64,000 nt of DNA from the NCBI GenBank assembly GCA_037349105.1, contig JAYJMM010000094.1, forward strand, positions 1,984,001 to 2,048,000. The letters run 5' to 3'. This stretch comes from Limnomonas spitsbergensis (lineage: Eukaryota; Chlorophyta; Chlorophyceae; Chlamydomonadales). Numbering within the stretch: position 1 is the stretch's first letter; the number at the start of each line of letters is the position of its first letter. Positions 44,476 to 55,900 of the stretch are shown here, piece by piece. The position numbers and the translations under genes are program-made. The notes under the pieces are model-generated. The model saw only the letters and a program-made list of their open reading frames with translations. It was not told where the DNA came from and did no database searches.

Positions 44476-46110
44476 AGGCATTGTGGCGACAAAAAATATG
44501 GAGCTGCGCCCGCTTGTACGCTGCATCAACTAGCGCTAGCAGCTCTGGGACACGTAGCGGCTGCAGGTCAGTCGTCGTCTGACGCAGTTTGGGGACGGCT
44601 GATCCCAGCTCCAGCTCCTCCAAAGCACCTAGCAAATCACTGCACCAATTGCGACCTCCTGTACCCTGTCTGACAGCGAGCTCCATGTCGGCCGCCATGG
44701 CTGCGGCCATAAGTGGGCTGTCTTGCTGTGCTGCTGGTGCGACCGCGGTGTTTTAGAAGCGAAGTACATGCTGCCACCAACTTCGCTGTCATGACTGGAT
44801 CTGCAGCTCCCTCATGCCCTTCCAACTGGCAGCGGACGGAGGTAGCCCTGCAGCATGGCGCAGATGCTGGAGGAAGCTGGACTGCATCTTGCTCTTGAGG
44901 CAATGCAGCGGCCTGAGATGATCGGTGGCCCACACCACATCACCGTAGTTGCCGCAGGCGCTGCATAGACAGACGCCAACCGGATGCGTGTAGGGACTGT
45001 AGGCAGATGATGCCTGAGTCGCACCTTGGCGGCCATGCGGCGGACACGCTGCAACGCGGCAGTCAAATGCACCTCTCTTCCTTGCGTCGCCTTCCTCATG
45101 CTGCCGCTCTGGTGCTGGATGATGCCCAAGAACTTGAATTCTTGGACGCGCTTCAGCGCTATACTATTGGGGCCGGACACGCAAGTATGGGCTGATTGCT
45201 GGCGCTGCGTCGCTAAGCGGCTGCCAAACTCCAATATCTCTGTCTTGCTGACGTTGACCTGGGGCTGTTTGACCGCCGCATATTCATGCCGGGCATCTAG
45301 CATGTGCTGCAGCCCTGCCGGGCTGCTGGCTAGCAGGGAGAGATCATCAGCATATAAGAGGCACCTGAGTCTTCGCCCCGCCTCGCCCTCCCTCTGCCGG
45401 GCACTGGGCTGCAATCTTGCCCGGCAGATCGCTGATGTAGAGGCTGAAGAGGAGAGGGCTGAGTGGGCAGCCCTGCTTGATACCTCGGGTGGAAGGCTTA
45501 GGGCCAGTGCTTTTATGGCCGCCTGTGAGCGTGTAGACTGCACCTTTGTAGAGCGCTTGCACAGTGCGAAACAGGCATGAAGGCATGTGAAGCCGCTCAG
45601 ACAAGTGCTGCCATAGCTGCTCCTGTGGCACATAGTCATAGGCCTTGGTGAAATCCACAAAGGCCACATGCAGTTTGCCACGGCCTGCAGCTGCCCGTTG
45701 CGCATTGACTGCACGCCTCAAGAGAAAAGCGGCCTGGGGCGTGCTACGGCGTCGCTGAAAGCCAAACTGTTCAGGGGGATTGTGCTCGTGCAGGCAGGCC
45801 CACCGATCAGGGACGGTGTTTAGCATGCCAGCATACAGCCGGTACAGCACGCTAGGGATGGCAATGGGTCGGTAGTTATTACCAGGGTCGCCCTTCTTGT
45901 GGATGGGCTGGCGACTGCAGGTGTAAGCAGTTACTACACATGACCGGAAACCATTATGAGCCAATAATTGTGGACCTTTTGACCTTACACTTTCAATCAC
46001 CACACTTGCCTCTATCTGTAACATATGTTCAGGTATGTTGCAGGTACAAGCTTTGGGCGGCAGCCACCGACTCAGGACCGTCGTATCCTTATCTTCCACA
46101 CCATTTTACA
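44476..46110 (-). pseudogene. Decayed LINE reverse transcriptase, different family
   Basis: Frame 46099-45347 gives KKGDPGNNYRPIAIPSVLYR, EQFGFQRRRSTPQAAF, VAFVDFTKAYDYVP and GIKQGCPLSPLLFSLYISDL. After a frameshift at about 45380 the next frame has LLYADDLSLLASS (the catalytic YADD box), VSKTEILEFG and FKFLGIIQHQ. Further frame changes follow near 44950 and 44800, so the gene is dead. Its C-terminal fragment is differently worded from the neighbouring LINE that abuts it at about 44475, so two elements lie head to tail or one inserted into the other. Confidence 0.88.
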
Positions 46111-47042
46111 GAGCGGAGATTCAAGTTATCAGGTTGCAGAATCTCTTTGGTTCCTTGACCAGACTAATTAATAGTAACCAAGGTATTCAACTAACAAACA
46201 TGAACATATGACGAAACAATCAAGCCAGCATGCAATTCCATGATGCCGAGGGCCAACAGGCATCCTCCATTCCCTCTCCCAACCGGTAACAACTACACAA
46301 ATCATGAACAAGACAGGAGAATTGGTAGGGGACCTATTCAAGCTCCAACCAAACAACCAAACACATGAAACCGACGACTCAAGGCCGTACTATATAACAT
46401 AATAATAGGCGTAAATGAAGCTCTCACCCAATCCTCCATACATAAATGGAAAATCAGGAAGAAGAACTCGCCAGTGAAAAAGCGCTTATAACATGTACTA
46501 CGATATGATTTAGTGGCAAGTCCACAGCAAGAGCTGTTATTCCCGGCCACCACCGCACAGACCAACGAGTGCTACGTAAGCCAGTTGGGCAGTCAGCACG
46601 AGTGGTATTGCAGGGTAAATGCATAATTGACGAGAGATGGAAACAAGGGAGGTTAAGTCAAGGAACAGCAACCACTTACGTGGCACTGCAACCAGTCTGC
46701 TTCTCGCATAGGCGTTTGTGATGAAGCCAAAGAGTGCGCTACCTCGTGCAATCCATGCAACACGACACACAAAAACTCTTGGATGCAGCAAGTATTCGCG
46801 GGGGGGGAGGAAGAGGCATCCATCTGCCGATTCAATGATATATAATGAAATACTATTTTTGAGTGTCTGAGCACAAGGCTTCTCGATGGGGAATCCGATC
46901 CAGCACCAGCATGGCAGTGGTTGCTTGGGGAGAACAGGGTATACAGCCTCCCGTCCACACACACACACACCATCCACTCATGTCATTCTTTCTCTCACCA
47001 ACTCTCACATCCTTCAGCATTCTCAGCAGAATGCCCTGTTTC
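46111..47042. other. Intergenic region, nothing recognised
   Basis: Between the LINE remnant and the stop codon of the GARP gene. It should include the 3' untranslated part of the GARP mRNA. I see no exon, repeat family or convincing polyadenylation word. Confidence 0.5.
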
Positions 47043-50000
47043 CTAAGCATTGACACTTTGAGAGTACTGCTGCTGTTGCGTGCGCGCATTGAACTGCTCT
47101 TGCTGCATCTGCGCAAACTGCTGCTGTTGCTGCTGCTGCATATGCGCAAAGTGGGCCTGCTGCTGATGCTGCTGTTGCTGCTGCATCTGCGCCATCTGCT
47201 GCTGCTGCATGAACGCCTGCATCTGCATCTGTTGCTGCCCATCAGCCTGCTGCTGCATCTGCTGCTCTTCCCTGCTCGGCTGCTGGTGCATCGCCTGCTG
47301 TTGCTGCTGCTGATACATGGCCTGCTGCTGCTGGCCCAAGGGACCAAGGCCTGGCGGGAACTGCTGCTGGCCCATGGACTGAGAGGGTGCAGGAGAGGGC
47401 ATGCTTGGAAACTGCATCGACTGCATACCGTCAGGCCTTGCACTCATCGGAGGGCCCGGAAAACTCATGGAAGGGCCCCCGCAATACGATGGGGCTCCGC
47501 CGATGGCAGCAGCCTGCATCATCTGTTGCTGCATCAGGGCGTTGTACTGAGCCATCTGTTGCTGTTGCATCTGCAACATCATCACCTGCTGAGAGTGTAG
47601 GGAGAAGGGCAGGTCAGACTGGCAACAATAATGCTCATGAATTGAGACTCCCGGGCGGAAGGATTGAGGGCATGGAATTCAGCTGTAGTGCTTTTGATGA
47701 CGACCGACTGAGAAGAAAGGTTGGGAGGACAAGATTCAGCCATAACCTTCCTACGTGATTTCAGGTGACTGACTTCAAATAATCTGCTTCAGTCCACCCT
47801 CACCCAAATTAGCTGAGGGTACTGAGAGGGGACAGTGGATGGTTCCAAGAAAGATGGTATAGGGTTGCAAGGTGCCAGACCGGAACGAAGCACCATTTTT
47901 GGCAGCATGTGCAAAATAGAAGCATGCTCCTAGATCAATATTTCACCCACCCACCCCCCCTCGTCGCGGCCACAGTCCTCCTCCCCATAAAGCATACCTG
48001 CTGCATCATCGAGGCATTGTTGGACTCGCCAGAGGGGCACGCGCCAACGTTGGAGAAGCTCCCAGGGGCACCCAAGCTGCCGGGGGGGGGGAATGCACTC
48101 GGCCCTGCTGGTCCTGCTGGCGGCGCCATCAGACCCCCAGGTGCCTGAAACTGACCGCTGGGACAGCTGGCTGGGCCAGAGGTGTTCTGTGACATGCCGG
48201 GCGCGGAAGGGCCTGTGGGATCCAAGCAGTGTGGAGCTCAGTATAGAGTAGAACAGCTGGTGAGGAAAAAACAGTGCTTTATTTTTAGCAACGAGGCCAC
48301 CATCAGTGGGCCTCCCCGTGGCCGTCAGAGGACCGGTTAAGAGAAAAACCTGGACCGGCCTAGGACTGGTGGCCAAAGCTGCATGGCTGGCCACAAATTG
48401 GCCCCCCGGCCAGAGGCCGGAGTGTAGCTGACATGTAGCTGAGTCATGAAAAAAGAAAGGCTGGGAGGGAATTTAGAATGTAGAGCCTTGGGATGAAGGG
48501 TACAAGGCACCAGCAACACAGTTGTTTCAGGTGAGGAAAAATGAAATTATCGGTGACCAGTCAGGAATCTACACACAGAACTTAATGGCGTCAACTGACC
48601 TCCACATGCAGCTGGCGGCATGCCATATCCACTACCCACGCCGTAGCCCATTGCAGACATCTGTTGCTGCTGAAGGAGCGCCTGCTGCTGCTGCTGCTGT
48701 TGCTGCTGCATGGCTGCTGCAGCATGTTGATGCTGCTGTTGCAGCTGCATCGTAGCCATATGTTGCGCGGCCACCTGGTTCTTCACAGCATACTGGTGCA
48801 GGGACTGCTCCTGAGCCTGGACCAGGATGTGCTCAGGGATGGGGTCGTTGCCAGAGACGCCAGACAGCTTCTTCAGGTACAGGCGGTACTTCTGCAGGTG
48901 ACTTGCGACATTCTCGCGCGTCATACCTTCCACATTCATCAGCTGGCAAGTGGCAAGGGACAGGTGGATAGGAGGCAGAGTCAGACTCGCTCGACCAGGA
49001 AGGCCATGGGCAGGGCGGGGTATGGCCATGATTCAATTGAACAAGGTTTTATGAGGTATTATAAGGACCTCTCCTCATCAGACTTGAGCTTAGCTGCATA
49101 TTTGTAGGTCGTGAACAACTGGGAAATGAAAATGCAGTTTGTACTCACAATCAAACAAAGACCCCCTTCCTCTGCCCACCTGCAGCAGATGCTTTGGAAC
49201 TGCATGGTTGACCCCTAGCTGGTGGACGGATGCCATGAAGCGGTGGTGCAACTCGGGGGTCCAGACCAGGCGCATACGTTTGCTGGCTCGGGCAGCAGCT
49301 GAGTCGCCGTCTGCACTGCCACAGCCGTCTTGACCAACAGGGCAACTGCCAGCAGCAGCCAAGCCGCCTTGGACCTGTGCAAGGAAAGGGGTTTGGGAAA
49401 GGGTTCAGGATGAGAGGTGGCTCAAGTAAAAGGGTCAAACATCCTTCCCGAACTGAAGACAAATTCAAATTTCTTGGTCATGACGAAGTATGCAAAATAT
49501 TCCACCACTCAAAGTACACCAGCTCACTCGCACACCTGACTGCTGCCGCCCTCCTCGCGGCTGTTGGTTTGCGCTGCGGCAACATGGTTGTGATCTCCGG
49601 CAACATGGTTGAGGTCGTCGTCTAGCAGCAGCGGCAGGTCAGGTGCCTGCAAGGACAAGCACACATAGGGGAGAATAAGGCTTCCATAGTGCTGTCAGCA
49701 AGCTAGTCTTTCCCTCCCCATCATCTAGCAGCAAAGCAGCGGCAGACATCCAGTGCTTTCACACATCTTTGATGTGCAGGAATGGACTGTTCAGACATCA
49801 GGAGTGCAGCTGGTGCATGTGCTAAACTCCCCTCTCCTCCAACCCTTACTTGCCCCTACCTGTCCGCTGCCCTCGATGCCTGCGCCGAGGCCGCTATCGC
49901 TCTTTCCTAGCGAGGGAGCCAGCAGCGACTGCCAGGTGTTCTTTTGACCGAGGGCGTGTGCCAGACTCACGACAGCAGCCCCAGCTGTGACTTCTGAATC

Positions 50001-50588
50001 GGTGGAAGCCACAGCAACACCCTGGTGCTGCTGCTCATGTAGGCCTCGTGTAGGGCATGGTTGTATAGCGTGCGCCAGCACTGCCAGCCGAGTGCTGGGC
50101 TGAGGTAGCACTACGTGTTGGGAGGTGTGCTCATGGTGGCGCTTGGACCCAGAGAGCTTCTGGTTGCGTTGCAACTGGCTCAAGGGCGCAGGGGGGGCAG
50201 CAGTCTTGGCTGCTGCTAGAGTGGAGGTGTATCGGAAGCCCACTGGGCTGCTTTCATCTACCTGCAGGCAGCTGTTGGTATCCTTCCCACAGCTGTCTCG
50301 CAAGTCTGAGCCGGAGCTCAGGTCTAGAAGGCCGTTCTCCGACACCTGGCCGCCCGTGTCACCGCTAGCCTTCCGGGTCGCTTGCGAAGGTGCGGAATTG
50401 ACACCGTCGGAGCCGTTGCCGTTGCTGCTGTTGTTGCTGCCGCCCCAGCCGTCGTTGTCGCTTGCTAGGACCTGCTCCTGTTGAATCAAGGCTGCAGCTG
50501 ATTTTAACATCTTCTGGACGAAAGTGTCTTGGCATTGGATTTGCACGGTGTCCAAGACTGAACAGAAGGGCGCGCTGGTAGGGGACAT
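47043..50588 (-). CDS. GARP (Myb-like SHLQKYR) transcription factor, LUX/ROC-like
   Basis: Six exons, phase-consistent, 711 residues: 50588-49860, 49646-49536, 49374-49180, 48942-48600, 48212-47998, 47585-47043 (TAG). Exons 3 and 4 code for the single GARP DNA-binding domain: RLVWTPELHHRF, GVNHAVPKHLLQ, then LMNVEGMTRENVASHLQKYR, with the intron right after LLQ. This wording is closest to LUX ARRHYTHMO/PCL1 of plants; the algal clock factors ROC15 and ROC75 are of the same GARP group. So a nuclear, possibly circadian, regulator is likely, but orthology is not shown. The N-terminus is Ser/Gly/Asn-rich; the C-terminal third is poly-Q with Gln/Met repeats, a typical activation or condensate-forming tail. 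The start is the first in-frame ATG (MSPTSAPFCSVLDTV) after a possible untranslated-exon acceptor (CCCCTTTGCAG, about 50610). Introns are short and lack the exon-edge arrays of its neighbours. Confidence 0.92.
48255..48450 (-). mobile_element. Possible SINE-like repeat, reverse copy (GARP intron 4)
   Basis: The plus strand has GTGCTTTATTTTTAGCAACG (tail complement), CCGTGGCCGTCAG, and, at the other end, GTGTAGCTGACATGTAGCTG, the complement of the 11-bp-type head of the family. The body is more diverged than in the other copies. Confidence 0.4.
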
Positions 50589-50611
50589 TTCCGGCGCGTG
50601 TAATATCTGCA

Positions 50612-52964
50612 AAGGGGGTGAAGATTTCACAGGCGGTCAGCAGAGAAGCACTTCCCATGGTGGCAGGACTTAAGGAGCGCCGGGCAGGGCCTCCAATGCG
50701 TTTCGAAATCCAGTAGTAGACAGGTCTTCCCCGGGACCTCTCCTAGAGGCCAAGTCTAGAAGCCACAACGCTCGCGTAGAAGTGGAGCGACGCTTCATTT
50801 CCAGTCTTCCTATGAACGGCCGAAATCAAGGAGACGATGCAATGACAAGGCCGGGTTGTGTGGAGAGGTTAACAGGATGCGCAATATCTTGCGTCGGAAA
50901 TATCCCGAAGATTTCCCAATATTTGGGAGATTGCCTAAGAAATCGCCAGTCCTATACTGCTGCTTCCTGCTCACCTCCTAAGAGGAAGGCTTCTAGTGCT
51001 CAAACAAAGAGCAGGCTGCTGACGTCTCACACCTCTGGGGAGGTCTTGTGCAAGGCTGGCTTCAGATGTTTAGCGTGATAAAGCAATATCTTGTAGCTAT
51101 GAAAATAGAAAAGTACAAGATCAATGACAGGGGGAATAGAAGAGTTGTGAATATTTGGGAACTTCGTGTAATGACTTGGGTAATTTGACACGATGGAAAT
51201 CTATCTGACAAAATATCTTGATACGGCATCAGCTCTGATACTGTTAGGCTTCAGCAGCACGAACCAAGGTGTGAAAAGTATCTGCGAATGTTTCGTATCC
51301 TGGCTGTCATCATGTTCGTCTCTGGTCGTTTGTCATTCGGTTGTGCGTAGGTCAAACGCCACATCCATCTAAACGCGGTGCAGTCTCAGCGGTGCTTACT
51401 AAAGCGTCCCCCAAAATAACTAAACCCGTCCGATCACGATCGCTGCGACGCAGCGACGATACACGACGCTGCAAGTATGTGCTGCGTCAGCACGTGCCAC
51501 AATACTGGACCGGACCTTGGACTGACTTGGCTGGGTTGTTCACAGAGTTGTGTGTGAAATGCAGACAACAGTGCGATTATAGCAACCGAATTTCCGGTGC
51601 ATACCCGGACGAATGCCTCCTGGGCGGTCAATCGTGGGGACCTTGCGACTCGCCCGTTTTCTTTCATACGCCAACTGCATCCACGGACAGAACACAACTG
51701 ACGACATGGGGCCATGATTCCTCATCTGCTTGGTTTCATAATGTTGTGCATGGAGCCATGGAGCCATCGGGGCCTGGTTTGAACATCTCCCTCAGGCTCA
51801 AATGTTGCCATGTCCTGTCTGGTAAATTTTAGGAGATTTTGCTTATAAACAAGTTTGGTGGCGAGTTCAAGCAAACAAACTGCTAAACAACTGCCAGCAC
51901 CCTCCGGCGCAGTTGGGCGCCCACGGGGCCAATCCTTCTCATCATGGCCCAGTAGTATAATGTCATATTGTCATTGACCTGCCGGCACACTACCATGATG
52001 CCACTGATCGCCGATGCTCCACATGGCCTGCTCCCGAATTGATTATTCATAAGTTATTTTCGCGTCTTGAAGCGACTGATGCAAGCTTGAACACAGCCTT
52101 TGGCCCTGACGGATATGATCATCCAGCGTGGTTTCTTCTTAATACGGTAGATAGGACATGGGCTTCTCAGAAGCTACATTCATTGCGGCTTACAGGCAGC
52201 AGGTCTTCACGCAGTAAGCCCTACTGCATTAGTGCTTGGTGGGCGACTGGGCGGTCATGGTTTTGCCCATCGCCCCCCGACTGGACATTGCAATTTCGTG
52301 CAAAATCGTGAAATCTCAGATCTTCACCAGTCAATTGCGTTACATCTCTAATGAATCCATTACTTAATTGGCGACATCTCTTAGATTTAAATACTTACTC
52401 CCAAACTCTTGCGTCTCAAATCTGCTGAATTGCTGTTAAAACCACATTTCATGAGCCATACAAATCCTACTGAAAAGCCTACTGAGACACCACGGAGTCA
52501 CCACTGAGTCGCCACTGATTCCTGTTGCCATGCAAGTTACATCTCTAATCAATGGACGTCGAAATCTCCAACAGTGAACAGAATGCGTGCCAAAATCCTG
52601 TGTCACGGCGTATTTTTGTGATGAAGCAAAAAACGCGCTCCTGTACTACAAACCTTGAGCAGTTGCGGTCCCCGAGAGTGGTAGTGCATTTCTAAAAGTG
52701 TATCACCTCTGGGCAAGTTACAAGTGTTAGAATGACCAGGGACACATTCCGTTTTTATACAACAGACGGTGACAGCTACGGTACACTCCATCCACTTCCA
52801 GATCCTCCGGGCTGTCGGCAAAAGTTGCAAGTGTGAATATGCGCACTAAAAGTGCGGCTCTCATCCAGGCGGCAGCTAACAGCTTCCTCCATCAGCATCA
52901 AATGTCTGGAAGGACATAGTGTACAGCTGTGTGAAGTGTGACAATGTCTAGTGAAGTGTGACAG
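50612..52964. other. Intergenic region between ODC 3' end and GARP 5' end
   Basis: No gene is supported. An open frame at 51341-51832 (plus) has no homologue I recognise and no splice signals. The part near 50612-50800 should include the GARP promoter and 5' untranslated region. A TGTAA word on the minus strand at 52718-52722 could serve as the ODC polyadenylation signal (TGTAA is the usual green-algal signal), but it is a short match. Near 52770-52830 there is a decayed copy of the ODC last exon. Confidence 0.45.
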
Positions 52965-55900
52965 CTAGATTCCATCCGCGTCCAGGTCCACCGGGCTGTC
53001 TGAGAAGACGTAGAAAGTCCTTGGCCGCGTCATATTGATGCCGTTGAAATCACATGCCCCAGCTACCGTGTATGCGCCTAAGGATCAGGTTGAAGATTCA
53101 GTGCTTAGGGTAGACAGCCTGGTGGATCTGGACGTGGATAGTATCTAGCTGTCATACTGTACTGGACTGCGCATTGCCCAGCAGAGCATCACATTTGATG
53201 CATGGGACGGGACTGTGATATGACCCTTGTATGCCACCAGCCATAACCGGGTCAAGATTTTGTCATTATGGGCCCAGTGGTGGCCGCCTGCCCAGCCCTT
53301 TTAGGTAGTCTGGTGCACATTTAACGAAGGAGGAGAAATGCGGTCTGCAGCGGCCCTAAGGATAAAGGGAGCAGCAGAGCATGGGCAGAGGCCGCAACTC
53401 AGGTCCCTGGGGTGCCAAGTAAGCGAATTTGACTTATCGGTATACCCTCATATTGTCGAAAGGACTATCAGAACATGAGACATTCAATACCACTCTCTAG
53501 GGTTTCAGGTTTTCAGATTAACTTAAGGCTAAGGTTTCAGGTTTGCAGGCTTAGGTTTCAGACTAAGGTTACAAGTTTTCAGACCGGATTCGAGGCACAG
53601 GTTTTGGGATATGGGTACAAGTTTTCAGACTTAGGTTTCAGACTAAGGTTACAAGTTTTCAGACCGGAGTTGAGGCGCACCTGCGTTGGGGAACATGAGC
53701 CAGTCCCCGTTTCTCAGCTCTGGCAGCAATATATCTTTGTACACGCTGCATGGGGCATGGGGGGCACATTCAGCGTTCAAGGATGTTAGGCTACACATTC
53801 ATACACACTGCATGGGGCGCTGCATGGGTCGCACCTCTGACATTGAAGGATGTTAGATTTCACATTTATACACGCAACACGCTGCATGGGGCATGGCCGC
53901 ATGGGGCGCATGTCCAACATAGGAGAGAGAGACTGATTTCTGGGCGTCCACCATTGGGCCGATAAGGGCCCAAGCCTCACCCAGCCGACGATACCCGTGG
54001 CTCAAGCAGCAGTGCTAGCAGCACCAGTCCCCCCAGGCTGAAAGCTGGTGTAGCTGAATCTGTAGCTGTAGCTCAAGCAGCTGAAAGCTGGTGTGGCTGA
54101 AGCTCAAACAGTGCCAGTGCTTGCAGCACCAGTCCCCCCAGGCTGAAAGCTGGTGTAGCTGAAAGATGGTGTAGCTGAAATGTACCTGAAGCAGTGTCCA
54201 ATAATGACCAGAGATGTACGGTGTTTCTCACCAGACTGCACTCTCGTTGGAAATAAAGCTGTCATGTAGATGACATGTAGCTGACATGTACCTGACACGC
54301 AGCTTTTGCACACCCTATCATCAGCAAAGATTGATGCTGTATCTCTCCCCACTCTGCCCTGTCGCATGCAATAAAGGTGAACTGTGTCTGACACGCGGGC
54401 AAAACACCCTAAACATTGGCACTGATGTGCAGTGCTTTTTCACCAGCCTGCCCTGTTGCATGCAATGTAGCTGAAATGTACCTGACACAAAGGTGAGGCA
54501 CCCTAGACATTGGCTGTCACGTGCGGTATTTCTCACCAGTCCGCGCTACTTCAGATGAAATGTAGCTGAAAGCACTTCAATAGTGATCAGTGCCATGCGG
54601 AGAGCCTCACCAGCCAGCTCTGCTGCAGGTAGCTTAGCTGTCATGCAGCTAACAAGTAGGTGACATGTCGCATACGCACCCTCCAATGAGGGGTGTTAGT
54701 TGTACAGTAACCCTCACCAGTCTTCCCTATCGCAGCAGGTCATGTAGCTGACATATAACTGACATGCAAGTATTAGTCTCACCAGTCTGCGGTTGTGCAA
54801 GTCATGTAGCTGACATGTAGCTAATATGTAGCTGTCATGTAGCTGATATGCAGCTGCCGTGTAGGTGTTAGTCTCACCAGTCTGCACTGTCACAGGTGGG
54901 TCCCCACACCGTCGATTTGAAGACCTCAGCCGTGGCCTCATCAACAGACGGCAGCAGCGGCGACCGCAAGACCTGCGTGGCAAGGGATGGAAGCTTCAGA
55001 ACGAGGAGGCATAAGTGCAGCACTGGGTGCCTGGGCGACTGGCAGGAACTCAATAGTGTGATGGAGGAACAAGACTAGTGAAGTTGTGAGACAATCGTAC
55101 GGCTGGCTAAGGGGGGAAGAACCCTTCACCAGCATTGGGGAAAGAAAGCTTCACAACCTTTTCAGGCATGCGGCATTGATTTACAGAGACATGCCTGAAG
55201 GTTGACTCTAATCCCCAGCCCCAAAACGAGTGCCTTGAACTCAGGGAGGCGGGGTGGGGTGGGGGGGCGACTGGGCATGGATCCATTAATTTGACGTTCA
55301 GATCTCTCAGGGCTCAATAGGCTAACCAAGCCGGCCATAAATCAGAGAATCAGGTGGAAGCTGCAAGCTGATGCCCTTGGGTGCCATGCTGCAAGGCCCG
55401 AGGCTTCCGCCTGCCAGTGAGCAGCATGAGAACTTTGCAGACATACGCACCGCAGTCTGCTGAGGCTGAGAAGGCAACAGTAGTTATAAATTTTCAGTAC
55501 AGTGCTGGGAAGTTGAAGGAACTCAAGGCAACGTGCCAATTAAAATCAACAAAATCATAATCATACGTTTATCGGACTGGGAATCCACATTAGACCAGCA
55601 CCAGCTGAACAGCATTGAAATTTTGTTTGCCAGCAATGCAAGTCAGCAATTCAGCAATTCCAGCACTACATCACAGCTATCTCAGCACTACATCACAGCT
55701 ATTCCAGTACTACATCACAACTATTCCAGCACTACATCACAGCTATTCCAGCACTACATTTAAGCTATTCCAGCACTATATTCCAGCTATTCCAGCACTA
55801 CATCACAGCTATTCCAGCACTACATTTCAGCTATTCCAGCACTACATCACAGCTATTCCAGCACTACATCACAGCTATTCCAGCACTATATTCCAGCTAT

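Noticed and set aside
51341..51832. 163-codon plus-strand open frame between ODC and GARP
   Set aside because: Composition and lack of recognisable motifs or splice sites do not distinguish it from chance.
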